A program made the translations under genes and the position numbers. A stretch of 64,000 bases of DNA from the NCBI GenBank assembly GCA_964034945.1, contig OZ035962.1, forward strand, positions 49,221,931 through 49,285,930. The letters are read 5' to 3'. Position 1 is the first letter of the stretch; each line of letters begins with the position of its first letter. The notes under the pieces are model-generated. The model made no database searches, had not been told where the DNA came from, and saw only the letters and a list, made by a program, of their open reading frames with translations. Shown here piece by piece: positions 21,672 to 32,216 of the stretch. Source of the DNA: Chrysopilus asiliformis. Taxonomy: Eukaryota; Arthropoda; Insecta; Diptera; Rhagionidae.

Positions 21672-22052
21672 ATAAAAAAAATAAAAAAAAAATTTTAAAA
21701 AAAAAGCTTTTATTAAAAAATAATGCACTAAAAAGGAAAAAATAATTTTCTGGACGCTGTGTATCACAAATATAAAAGCTTTTAAAAAGCGAGATAAAGC
21801 ATAAAACAATAAAATAAAAATTTATCTCGCTTTTTAAAAGCTTTTATATTTGTGATACACAGTGTGTATCACAAATATAAAAGCTTTTAAAAAGCGAGAT
21901 AAATTTTTATTTTATTGTTTTATGCTTTATCTCGCTTTTTAAAAGCTTTTATATTTGTGATACACAGCGTCCAGAAAATTATTTTTTCCTTTTTAGTGCA
22001 TTATTTTTTAATAAAAGCTTTTTTTTTAAAATTTTTTTTTTATTTTTTTTAT
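21672..22052. repeat. 381-bp nested palindrome
   Basis: The sequence reads as its own reverse complement around base 21862 with arms of about 190 bases and no mismatch that I can find. Each arm is itself palindromic: GTATCACAAATATAAAAGC plus CTTTTAAAAAGCGAGATAAA occurs four times in alternating orientation. No gene. It ends directly against the monomer array. Confidence 0.85.
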
Positions 22053-22072
22053 TTTGTTCTTTTTAGTCTTCG

Positions 22073-22930
22073 AATATGTATCCTTACATTTGAGATGTCC
22101 TTACAGACTTTTTAATGGCAGATTCGGATTTAGCGACCTCAAAAACCCCCAGGATAGATTTTTTCCGGAAAATTTGAAGAAAAGGATAATCACGTTATCC
22201 TTACAGGACCTTCCGTTATCCTTACAGACTTTTTGATGACAGATTCGAATTCAGCGACCCCAAAAACCCCCAGGATAGATTTTTTTCCGGAAAATTTGGA
22301 GAAAAGGATAATCACGTTATCCTTACAGGACCTTCCGTTATCCTTACAGACTTTTTAATGACAGATTCGGATTCAGCGACCCCAAAAACCCCCAGGATAG
22401 ATTTTTTTCCGGAAAATTTGGAGAAAAGGATAATCACGTTATCCTTACAGGACCTTCCGTTATCCTTACAGACTTTTTAATGACAAATTCGGATTCAGCG
22501 ACCCCAAAAACCCCCAGGATAGATTTTTTTCCGGAAAATTTGGAGAAAAGGATAATCACGTTATCCTTACAGGACCTTCCGTTATCCTTACAGACTTTTT
22601 GATGACAGATTCGAATTCAGCGACCCCAAAAACCCCCAGGATAGATTTTTTTCCGGAAAATTTGGAGAAAAGGATAATCACGTTATCCTTACAGGACCTT
22701 CCGTTATCCTTACAGACTTTTTAATGACAGATTCGGATTCAGCGACCCCAAAAACCCCCAGGATAGATTTTTTTCCGGAAAATTTGGAGAAAAGGATAAT
22801 CACGTTATCCTTACAGGACCTTCCGTTATCCTTACAGACTTTTTAATGACAGATTCGGATTCAGCGACCCCAAAAACCCCCAGAATGGATTTTTTTCCGG
22901 AAAATTTGGAGAAAAGGATAATTACGTTAT
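22073..22930 (+). repeat. Seven tandem 122-bp monomers
   Basis: The CACGTTATCC block recurs at 22194, 22316, 22438, 22560, 22682, 22804 and 22926, always 122 bases apart. Each unit holds CAGCGACCCCAAAAACCCCC, TTTTTCCGGAAAATTTGG and CCTTACAGGACCTTCCGTTA. Units are very similar, so the array is recent or homogenised. After it come CCTTACAAGGACGAAGTAG, a conserved tail and a (CAAA)n run at 23071-23100. Confidence 0.9.
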
Positions 22931-23070
22931 CCTTACAGGACCTTCTCTTATCCTTACAAGGACGAAGTAGAGAAAATATTGTATTGTCATCGGACTTATA
23001 TAAGTGTACAAAATTTCAAGTGAATCGGATGAGTGGAAGTGGGTCAAAATTTGATTGCAAGATTTGACCC

Positions 23071-23100
23071 CGACAAACAAACAAACAAACAAACAAACAA
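23071..23100 (+). repeat. (CAAA)n microsatellite
   Basis: About seven CAAA units after GACCCCGACAAA. Similar short tracts end the related monomer loci near 1980 (CAGACAGACAAAC) and 61350 (GCCAGGTA). Confidence 0.7.
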
Positions 23101-23451
23101 GATAGCGAGCTAAATAAAAGCTTTTAAAAATGAATCGTGGTCCGTTTGACTATCCATAACTCGGCTGAATATAATCCGATTTGCATGGGGTTTTTTTTGT
23201 TGGATTCGTATTGCAACATATAAAAACACAACGGAGCCGAAAATTGGAAATTTCTACCGGAAAAGTTGGAAAATCTTGGAAAACCGAAATTGCATACTTT
23301 CAGGGGAGCGGTTTTCTGGTTTGCACTTTCAGTAATTCCAAATCAAAAATCTCGAATCTTTTTTCGTTTTGTTGGAAAAGTCGAGAAAAATTTTGGGGAA
23401 AAACGGGAATATCGGAAAAATTGAAATTTGCATTTTGTATGAGATTATGGT

Positions 23452-23700
23452 ATGGAAGGAGAAAAAATTGTATTTGGAACTGAAAAACGGATAATTTTGT
23501 CCTTCACGATAAATTTATCGCCAACAGATGGTGTTACGCTCTCAGAGTCACATTTGACAGCTGAGAAATATATTCGCTCATTCCTCATTGAGGATCGATG
23601 CGAAGCGGTTGTTTATCCATATAGTGCCCAAATTATCGCTGTTTTTCCCACTTTTAAATCGTCGAAAGAATTTTATTTTGTGATGAACGAAGTGAATCAA
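23452..23700 (+). CDS. Unidentified open frame, possible exon
   Basis: A frame of about 83 residues with ordinary amino-acid composition, unlike its repeat neighbours: INLSPTDGVTLSESHLTAEK, then IRSFLIEDRCEAVVYPYSAQ, then a VFPTFKSS..FYFVMNEVNQ end. It finishes at CAAG followed by GTATTT, a plausible splice donor. I recognise no domain. It could be a host exon or a scrap of an unknown element; the upstream boundary is not clear. Confidence 0.3.
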
Positions 23701-23879
23701 GGTATTTACTGACCAAGTAAAATTAAATGAATTGGTATTGAACGATTTGATAATTTAAATTATTCATTTTTTGGAGAACGAATTTAAATAAGGTATTTTG
23801 TCACCGACCAATTCGTTTATTTAAAAAAAATCTATTTGTATGGGAGAGGGAGGTAGGAGTGGTCCAACTAGATAGATAA

Positions 23880-24410
23880 GTTGTATAAAATCATATTCTA
23901 AACAAATTTCGTCTTTATAAACTTTTCGATACGATGCACAGTTTTCGAGAAAATAAAGAAAAAGTATTCAATTTGTATCGGGGAGGGGAAAGAGGTAGTC
24001 TAACTAAATTTTGATATATAGATAAGTTATGTAAAATCATATTCAAAAGACATTTTAGCTTTATAAATTTTTCAATCCGATTCACCTTTTTTGAGAAAAT
24101 TGCGAAAAAAGTCTCATTTATATGGAGAAGGGAATGGTCCGATTTTGCCAGTTCAAGAACTTAGTATTGCCATTTACGAGAAATGCAACTGTAAATATTT
24201 TAAATCTCTAGCTCAATCCTTCCGAAAGTTATGATATTCACGGATATATAGACGGACAGACGACAGATAGACAGACGGTCGGACATGCTAAAATCGAAAT
24301 CTTTTGTCATCCCAAACACCCTGGTGTAGTTCATTTTTGTGTCCAGCGATTGGTTTGATACGTTACAACTAAATCTAATATACTTCAATATGATTCTCAT
24401 ATAGTGTGGA
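23880..24410 (-). mobile_element. Old, diverged mini-me relative
   Basis: Shares the order of blocks with the young copies: ATCATATTCTAAA, GATGCACAGTTTTCGAGA, CTCTAGCTCAATCC, a short GACGGACAGACG tract, CACCCTGGTGTAGTTCATTT. Identity is much lower. Parts of it are repeated within the locus (about 23880-23960 versus 24010-24080). Confidence 0.5.
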
Positions 24411-25119
24411 GGTCTCCAATCTGGAATGCAGCAACAAACTTATTGGGGTGCGGAAACGTTTTTTTTTTATTTGTGAGATAGAGTTATAATTTTTTTTGAT
24501 TTGTGAGATGGAGTAACGTATAAACTCAAGAACCACTGCACCAACATAGACTGTGTATCATGACCACGGTTTATAGTTAGGTGTGGTCGCGGTATCGGCT
24601 CGCATCCACCCCCTCGCCTGTTATCTTCTGAACCACTGAAGGGATTTGAATACGGTTTTCAGTGTTGGGCAGGTCAATCATAAAATAAATTTTCATCCAC
24701 TCAAACTACTCCGCTCTACATGGTGCGAGCCCCCTCTCCTGCTATTTACTAAACTACAGAACGGATTTTTATGCAATTTTTAGTGTTGGATAGGTTATCT
24801 GTCAGGGTAAATTTTCTACCAATCCCTCAGCTATCTCTGAAACTATTTTATGGTTGTTCAACATATGTTACAACATAAATGCAAAAATCTTAAGTGTCTG
24901 GCAATAAGGGAATTCGCTCTATTCCCTTTCTCCCAAGCAGATGGAAAAAATATTTGCAATTTTCTTGAAAACAGTGCGTTAAACCAAAAAAATTATGAAC
25001 AAAAAATTGTTTGAAATATAATTAAATATAATTACATCAAAATACTTTTGAAAAAAAAGGATATTTTCATATTCAAAAATTTATTACTACCCGGGCAACG
25101 CCGGGTTCTTTCAAGCTAG
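24410..25119 (+). mobile_element. Helitron-like 3' portion
   Basis: Non-coding sequence ending with the hairpin CCCGGGCAACGCCGGG (25090-25105) and then TTCTTTCAAGCTAG before a T. A GC-rich hairpin a few bases before a terminal CTAG is the Helitron 3' signature. A 5' TC end was not located. Inside are decayed CTGCTATCTTCTGAAC-type blocks (24620, 24755) that also occur at 28498. Confidence 0.5.
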
Positions 25120-26060
25120 TATTATTATAAAATTCTTTTGTGTTATTTGCAGAACTTGCATTCATGAAAACGCCCATAGATGAAAAACAAATAAAAATCA
25201 AAATAAAATAAAATTACACGATAAAAACAACAAAGCAATTTCAATTTACAGCAACTAAAATCTTGAACACAATCCGCCTGCTCACACAACTCGTATACAG
25301 AAATTAAAGGAAACACTGGGCAATCAAGAGAAACAATCAAGTAAAATGAATTTCCAGAACCAGAACAACCCATATCGATTTTAAGCTAGAGCTGTGGCGA
25401 AAGAAATACATATTTGTATCGCTTTGCCTTTTAAATATATAGATGAGTCTTCGATCTTAACAACACGGATCGCAGCTGGGCGTTTAATGAAGGGGTAAAA
25501 TACCCATTCTCGAAGCCAGGGTAGCTGGTGCCAAGGTTTTGTTTTTTTAATTTAATTTTTTTTTCATTTAGTTAAAACAAATTTTTTTCCTTGTGATTTT
25601 TGTGTTTTTTTTTGTATGTGAAAACTGTTTAAAACAAAAATAGAGGCACTAATTATAAACCGAAAACGATTTTGATCAGATTTTCACCATTGTCCGTGAT
25701 GATAATATTTTATGACTGAAGCTAACTTCAGGAAAAACTAATTGGGTATTAGAGTTTTAAAATTCTAAACCGAAAGTCTTGAAGCGAACACGTTTATTTT
25801 CTAAAAGTTATTTCTGGAAGTTTTTTGTGCAAAAAAACTTTAGCCCGACAACGATGGGTCTGCATCTAGTAAAATATTATTAAAAATTGGTGGAAAAGTA
25901 AAATGGACACATCTAAAGATAGAGAGCTTTCTTTTTTTTAAAAAAAAGGATAATCAAAATCGGAGCCGCTGGAGCTCTGCGGAAAGAAATCCAAACAAAA
26001 TCGCTTTGTCTTTTAATATATAGATTCGTGATCAGCGACCCCGAAAACCCCCTAATGCAG
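25120..26060. other. Repeat fragments, including two Helitron-like 5' ends
   Basis: On the minus strand, TCTATATATTTAAAAGGCAA begins at 25443 and a relative begins at 26022, resembling the plus-strand starts at 28979 and 31625. The latter abuts a partial 121-bp monomer (26022-26060). The rest (25120-25380, 25480-25880) is AT-rich, with no credible gene. Confidence 0.4.
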
Positions 26061-26240
26061 CGTTTCTCAACCTTTCAGTATTCGCGGCCCAATTTTCAAT
26101 CAAAATTGTCATCGCGCCCCCCCTGCATACAATAAAATGTATACAGTAATAACGTAATTTGAGTATTTTGGCGCTAAACATACACTACTACCCTAATTTT
26201 AAACACAAATTACCAAGAAAACAGTAATTTATTGACATTT
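26061..26240 (+). mobile_element. hAT end of the SPIN/Charlie type (fragment)
   Basis: Starts CAGCGTTTCTCAACCTTTCA followed by a CGCGGCCC...CGCGCCCCCC block. SPIN and Charlie hAT elements begin CAG.GGTTCTCAACCTT with a similar GCGGCCC context. The other end is not seen, so its length is a guess. Confidence 0.5.
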
Positions 26241-26334
26241 GGCAACACCGATCCTCAGCGTTGACAAAACAAGAATCCGGTGCCTTTTTATTGCTCTTGC
26301 GTCATTTTTGCGGTTTCGCGAGAAGTTTTTTTAA

Positions 26335-26776
26335 CCCTGAAATCACAGTGAACGCGAAACTGGCGCAGAAACAGTCACTTAAAAGTTTGGTTCCCACAAA
26401 TTGTTTGAAGTGAGCACAGTGAACGTATAGAACGCAGCTACAACGTAACCGCAACGCAAAAGTTTGCAAACTTCTAACTTTGCCGCAGAATTCTGCGTTG
26501 ACAGTTCATAAAGTGAGGTTGGAAAAATGTCGTTCGAGGAAAAATTGATAGCCTTAGTGCAAATAACAAAGATAAAGACCAACAAAGCAAATTATCGCTT
26601 CAAAATTATCCATTTTTGTAATTTTTCCAAGTGTATACCACTTTATATTATGTCACTTGTACTACTTCAAGAGCTGCCATTGTGCTCTGCCGCTAGAATT
26701 TTGCACTGCGTGACAGTTCAGAGCGTTGTAGTTGCGTTGGTTTCGCGCTGGTTTCGCGTTCATTGTGCTCCAAGCG
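26335..26776. mobile_element. PIF/Harbinger-like MITE with start of a MADF frame
   Basis: Imperfect inverted ends share CAC(A)GTGAACGCGAAAC, and TAA flanks both sides, a TWA target. Inside on the plus strand a start codon at 26527 opens MSFEEKLIALVQ, which resembles the first residues of MADF/Myb-like proteins that accompany Harbinger transposases. The similarity is lost after about 15 residues. Confidence 0.45.
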
Positions 26777-26779
26777 TAA

Positions 26780-27630
26780 GTTAATAAGTTAATTATTAAA
26801 TATTATGTCGAAATGTATTTTGTTTTGTATGTGTTTTGTATGTGGGCAAATTTGTTATAGCGCTGCCCAAATTTATTGTATTAAAATGTTGACCGCTGGG
26901 ACCAAATTCGTTGGAATGTGATACAGATGGATAGAATTTTGTTTAAACACTTTAAATTATTAATAAAACATGAATATCTTTGCAACTATTTTATTATAGC
27001 CTTTCAATGTTTCCAGCAATATTTAGATATGATAGAATTTAGTTTACACTTTAAATCATTAATTAACAATTAATTTCTTTGAAACAATTTTATTATAGCC
27101 TTTTAATGTTTTCAACAATATTTAGATATCTCAAAACACACACTCAAATCTCCCGCTTCTTAAAGAATTATTCGAATGCATTTCAACTTTAAAACCGCGA
27201 GTCAACACTTAAGAACCAACTGCTATTACTCCAAAAACCGAACTCGCTCAAATCTTAATCGCGACCTCTCTACTCTGTGGATGGTATTCGAGTCTGTGTT
27301 TTGTTAAGTTCCTTCATATAGGGAAAAGGTTTTATGGGAAGATCGCTTGGACATTTGATCCAAGCGTCTGGAATTTGAAATAGGAGATGGAGTACGTGAC
27401 GTTTGATGAATTTTATGTGCATAAATCACATGTTTAGTAAAAATAGACAACGTGATTTATGGAGTCTGGGAAAATTGGAGTTAAAGGAATGTTGAAATGG
27501 AATGCGTGTGACTTGCACTACAACATCCCTTCCCCCTTAAAAATTTTTTTTTTTCAAAAATTTTCTTTAGAACTTTTGGTCAATATTAGTTTCGTTTTTT
27601 TTTTGAATATATTTTACCAGAAATAAGGCT
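26780..27630. other. AT-rich interval without recognisable gene
   Basis: Contains a tandem near-duplicate (about 26930-27010 and 27030-27125, sharing ATTATAGCCTTT.AATGTTT and CAATATTTAGATAT). I see no coding sequence or clear element ends. Confidence 0.4.
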
Positions 27631-27634
27631 TTTG

Positions 27635-27834
27635 TTGTTATAAAAATTGATTGTATACTTATATAATTATATTTATTATAAAAATTGAATGAATACTTTT
27701 ATTTATGTTTATATTTGTTATTAAAATTGAATGTTTACTTATATTTTTATTTTCGTTATAAAAATTGAACGTTTACTTATAAAATTTTATTTTCTTTTTT
27801 TTAAATTGAAAGGATACTTATATTTATGTTTATA
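27635..27834 (+). repeat. Degenerate ~50-bp tandem repeat
   Basis: Four or five loose copies of a unit containing TATAAAAATTGAATGTATAC and TTATATTTATGTTTATAT. One more unit lies at 28943-28978, on the other side of the Helitron-like element, which therefore inserted into this array. Confidence 0.6.
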
Positions 27835-28941
27835 TCTATATATATAAAAATGGATGTATGTATGTATGTATGTATGTATGTATGTATGTGGCTTATAGAC
27901 TTCTAAGCCGCTGAACCGATTTTGACCAAATTTTCAGGAAAACTTTAGATTAGCACAGAGGGTGTTTCTGTGAAGTTTGGTGCACCTACCCCTTAAGCTT
28001 CCCCCCTCTCCCATACAATCCAAAAAGTTATTTGCAAATTTCTCGAAAACGGTTCACTTTATTGCAAAACTCCTAGAACAAACAGTGTTTAGAATCCAAT
28101 TCTACATAAATACTCAATACATGAAAATTCAATTGGAACACATTTTGAAATTCTTATTGCAAAATTTCACTCTAATAAAAAATGTTGTATGTTTGTTTCT
28201 TTATGACTTTACCTCCTACAACGTTATTATATTGGGTAACCTTCTACTCCAAATGAAAATTCAATTGGAACACCTTTTGAAATTCTTATTGCAAAATTTC
28301 ACTGTTTTGTGTTGCCACTGACGTTTGCATTGCTATTAATAAATTTGAATTCCGAAACGTTAAAGAATTAAAGTTTTCTGAGTATTTAAATACAGTATTT
28401 TGGGGAAAAAAGCAGTAATGCAGTATTGGAGTCTGAAAAACAATATAATACTGCGAAAAACAGTATAGATACCATCGTTATGTATAGCCCTCACCTGCTA
28501 TCTTCTGCAATTCTAAAGGGATTTGGTGCTTCAATGTATGACATGAATGAAAAAGAACGACATTTCCCACAATATTGTCTTTCGCCGTGTGGATAACCAC
28601 CTTTTACCGTTATTGAATATATTGTAAGTAAACAGTACGATTTTGTAATACACCGTTGGGTCACAAAGAAAAATGTCTCTAAAAAAATTTCCCTTTTTTG
28701 GGTTAACTATATGCATTTGACTCGAGGCCGAAGGCCGAGTAAAGAAGAAGGCGAGAGCTGAAATATATTTAAATAATTTTACGTAACATCTCCATACATC
28801 AAATTCCAACAATTCAAGTGCGAGGGGCGAGGCCGAAGGCCGAGTAGTTGTGGAGGCCGTAGGCCGACGGGGGCAGGGAGGCCGAAGGCCGACCTGTGGA
28901 AGGGGGATGAACCGCGAAGCGGTTCGGGGCGCAGCCCCTAG
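27835..28941 (+). mobile_element. Helitron-like non-autonomous element
   Basis: Begins TCTATATATATAAAAATGGA after an A, followed by a (TGTA)n tract. Ends with two GC hairpins, GAACCGCGAAGCGGTTC and GGGGCGCAGCCCC, the second overlapping the terminal CTAG, before a T. TC start, hairpin plus CTAG end, and insertion between A and T without duplication are the Helitron rules. Repeated GGCCGAAGGCC palindromes precede the end. No Rep/helicase coding. The 93-codon minus frame inside is probably fortuitous. Its 3' two thirds recur at 33655-34277. Confidence 0.75.
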
Positions 28942-28978
28942 TTTGTTATAAAAATTGAATGTATACTTATATATTTAT

Positions 28979-30122
28979 ATCTATATATTTAAAAGGCAAA
29001 GCGATTTTGTATGGATTTCTTTCGACAGAGTTCCTGCAGTTCCTATTGAACCGATTTTGATGATTCTTTTTTTAAATGAGAGCTCTATAGCTGTAGATAT
29101 GTCCGTTTTACTTTTTTTTCAATTTTTAATAATACTTGATTAGTGATTTGCCTTTCAAAATTATCAATATGCCGCTAACTAAGTCTTCAATGTTAACACG
29201 GCATTCCATACTGTCTGATCAGCGCAGTGAGTTAGAAGTTGGACTACCATGCGTCAGCACCGGGTTCAATTCTCATCGGTGACAAAATTTTTTTTTTTCA
29301 AATTTTTTTTTTGATTTTTTTACTTTTATTAATATTTTATTACTTAATTTATCTTTAAGTTTACATTTTTACTCCTGAATAAGTGTTAGACTACAATGCG
29401 CCAGATGTGCGAGTTCGATTCCGAGTGGTGACAAAATGTTTTTTTATACCCGTATGGTGAAACCAAAGGGTATATTAACTTTGCCTTACCGTTTGTAACG
29501 CCAAGATCCCGTCATCGCACAAAAAAATGAATTACACCAGTGTGTTTAGAATGATGAAAAAAGTTGAATTTAGCATGTCCGTCCGTCTGTCCGTCCGACT
29601 GTCCGTCCGTCCGTCTGTCTGTGGCGCGGATTGCGGGCGCACGGATTGAGCTTGAGACTTGAAATTTTGCGCAGATTCGTTTTTCGTAAAATGCGAGGCT
29701 AAGTTCGTTAATGGGCAAAAATGGACCATTAGGGGGGGTACCCCCCATACGAACGAAAACGTTTTTTACGAATATCTCAAAAACGGTGCATCTTATCAAA
29801 AAAGTCCAAGAACAAAAGTTGTTTAGGACATGATTCTACATTAAAGTTCCATACATCAAAATCCAATTGGAATAAATTTTAAAAAATCTTATTGGAAAGT
29901 TAGACTTCAAAGTGGAATTTTGATACGCCGTTCAATTAAATCACCATACGGGTTTTCAATAATTGCCAGGTTGGCAATTATAGCTTTTGTTATGTTTAAA
30001 ATTTTTTTTTACCTTAAATTATTTATTTTATTTATATTATACTTCTTTAGGCGCGTTGGGCGATTTTTGGATGGGTAAAATCTCATGAGTTCGTGTCACC
30101 GACATGCTAATTTAATAGCTTA
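28979..30122 (+). repeat. Helitron-like repeat with tRNA-like modules, copy 1
   Basis: Starts TCTATATATTTAAAAGGCAA. It matches 31625-32216 throughout, except where mini-me copy J is inserted (29442-29997). It contains two tRNA-like modules: 29205-29290 (GGTTCAATTC B-box, then GGTGACAAAA and poly-T) and 29390-29436 (AGTTCGATTCC, then GGTGACAAAA). The shared right end lies near CACCGACATGCTAATTTAA. Non-coding. Confidence 0.55.
29442..29997 (+). mobile_element. mini-me-like element, copy J
   Basis: Full-length sense copy. The undisturbed counterpart at about 32085 in the paralogous repeat reads straight through, giving an approximate empty site for this insertion. Confidence 0.75.
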
Positions 30123-30139
30123 AGAATGCTGATTTGTTT

Positions 30140-30425
30140 TCATTTGATTTTTTTATACATACAGCAAAATAAAATGAGACAGAAAATTTCTGAACAGCAC
30201 GTGACTTTGTTATACAGCAAAAAATCGATTTGTTTTTTTGGAAAATATACAGCAAAATAAAATGAGACAGAAAATAACAAAAAATCGATTTTTTTTGAAA
30301 AATATACAGCAAAATAAAATTACACAGAAAATTTCTGAACAGCACGTGGCATTCTTATACAGAAAGAATTAAATATCTCTAGCTATTTGTTGTATAAGAA
30401 TATCATGTGCTGCTCAGGAATTCAA
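30140..30425. repeat. Short tandem repeat and hairpin
   Basis: The block ATACAGCAAAATAAAATGAG plus ACAGAAAAT recurs at 30160, 30245 and 30303. The last copy's TTCTGAACAGCACGTGGCAT is mirrored by ATGTGCTGCTCAGGAA at 30405, giving a hairpin of about 35-base arms. No coding. Confidence 0.55.
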
Positions 30426-30599
30426 ACCTTAATATGCATATTGACTTTTATTTGAAATTTACTGCTTATTAGCATATATTTTCAAAATTTCAGGTTGAAA
30501 AATATATAGGTATAAATACACGACAAAATTACCTTACATATATTATTGTTTTCACTTCTGTTGGTCCCCCATGACTGCCTGTTTTTTATTACTTAATTT

Positions 30600-30690
30600 A
30601 TCTTTCAAATTTATATTCTTACTACTGAATAAGTGTAAAATACATCGCGCCAGGTACGGGTTCAATTCTGAGCGGTGGCAAAATATTTTT
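30600..30690 (+). repeat. tRNA-like module
   Basis: GGGTTCAATTCTGAGCGGTGG followed by CAAAATATTTTT; the upstream part matches the 29390 module (TACTGAATAAGTGTAAAATAC). No cloverleaf can be drawn convincingly. Confidence 0.35.
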
Positions 30691-30739
30691 ATTTTATTTA
30701 TTTATTTTTTTTTAAATTGAGTTTTTGAAACGTAAAATT

Positions 30740-31326
30740 AAACATAACAAAAGCTATAATTGCCAATCTGGCAATTATTGAAAACCCGTATGGTGATATT
30801 CGTATCAAAATTCGAACAGTTGTACCAAAATTCCACTTTGAAGTCAAACTTTCCAATAAGATTTTTTAAAATTTATTCCAATCGGATTTTGATGTATGGG
30901 AGTTTTATGTAGAATCATATCCTAAATAACTTTTGTTCTTAGACTTTTTTGATAAGATGCACCGTTTTTGAGATATTCACAAAAACCGTTTTCGTTCGTA
31001 TGGGGGGTACCCCCCCTAATGCTCCATTTTTGCCCATTAACGAACTTAGCCTCGCATTTTACGAAAAACGGATCTGCGCAAAATTTCAAGTCTTTAGCTC
31101 AATCCGTGCGCCCGCAATCCGCGCCACAGACAGACAGACAGACGGACGGACAGACAGACAGACAGACAGACGGACAGACAGACGGACGGACATGCAGAAA
31201 TTAAATATTTTTATCATTCTAAACACACTGGTGTAATTCATTTTTTTGTGCGATGACGGGATCTTGGCGTTACAAACGGTAAGGCAAAGTTAATATACCC
31301 TTTGGTTTCACCATACGGGTATAAAA
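30740..31326 (-). mobile_element. mini-me-like element, copy K
   Basis: Full-length copy, sense on the minus strand, with a GTCY tract at about 31128-31190 and intact ends. Confidence 0.75.
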
Positions 31327-31376
31327 ATATCTGTTGCGCATCGTCTTTTATTGGAAAAAGTGAAAACCATCTTCTC

Positions 31377-31625
31377 TATATATAAAATCGTTTAACCTGA
31401 CGCTAGCCCAAACCACTGAAGATAGACTTGAAACTTTCAGAATATGTCCCAACCATCGCGTAGGCGCTCACTAAGGCGAGATTTTCCGAAATTTTACCCC
31501 TAAGGGGGTGAACGGGGAGTAAAAGGGGTTTGGGTGTTTTTGAACCGTGATTTTCGCCATGAATCCTGCTCAATAGGATGCTGAAAAGTATCACTCGGGG
31601 GTTATCGGGGTCGCTGATCACGAAT
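31377..31625. repeat. Repeat fragment ending in a partial 121-bp monomer
   Basis: Non-coding. Its last ~45 bases (GGGGTCGCTGATCACGAA) are the start of a monomer read backwards, directly against the TC of the next Helitron-like repeat, exactly as at 26022 on the other strand. Confidence 0.45.
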
Positions 31626-32216
31626 CTATATATTTAAAAGGCAGAGCGATTTTGTTTGGATTTCTTTCCGCAGAGCTCCAGCGGCTCCGATTTTGATGAT
31701 CCTTTTTTAAATGAAAGCTCTATAGCTGTAGATATGTCCGTTTTACTTTTTTTTCAATTTTTAATAATACTTTATTAGTGATTTGCCTTTCAAAATTATC
31801 AATATGCCGCTAACTAAGTCTTCAATGTTAACACGACTTTCCGTACTGTCTGATCAGCGCAGTGAATTAGAAGTTGGACTACCATGCGCCAGGCACCGGG
31901 TTCAATTCTTATCGGTGACAAAATTGTTTTTTTTTTCTTTTCAAATTCTTTTTTGTTGATTTATTTACTTTTTTTTAATATTTTATTACTTAATTTATCT
32001 TTAAGTTTACATTTTTACTCCTGAATAAGTGTAACACTACAATGCGCCAGATGTGCGGGTTCGATTCCGAGTGGTGACAAAATGTTTTTTTTTAAATTTT
32101 TTTTTGACCTTAAATTATTTATTTTATTTATATTATACTTCTTTAGGCGCGTTGTTCGATTTTTGGATGGGTAAAACCTTGAGTTCGCGTCACCGACATG
32201 CTAATTTAACAGCTTA
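31625..32216 (+). repeat. Helitron-like repeat with tRNA-like modules, copy 2
   Basis: Paralogue of 28979-30122 without the mini-me insertion. Modules at 31840-31920 (CCGGGTTCAATTC) and 32030-32082 (GGGTTCGATTCC), each followed by GGTGACAAAA and a T-run. Starts TCTATATATTTAAAAGGCAG. The following 32217-32640 holds nothing I recognise. Confidence 0.55.

Noticed and set aside
22073..22930. Regular repeats considered as a CRISPR-like array
   Set aside because: The whole 122-bp unit is conserved with no variable spacers, and the surrounding elements are eukaryotic.
25385..25443. A complete tiny Helitron from the TC at 25443 to a CTAG near 25386 on the minus strand
   Set aside because: No hairpin before the CTAG and no T after it, so the CTAG is probably chance.
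28531..28812. A 93-codon minus frame, nearly repeated at 33888-34169
   Set aside because: Both lie in copies of one Helitron-like repeat. The few differences mostly change residues, so there is no sign of selection for protein.
28810..28941. GC-rich GGCCGAAGGCC blocks as bacterial or plastid contamination
   Set aside because: They occur twice within otherwise AT-rich repeats and precede a proper Helitron end, so they belong to the element.
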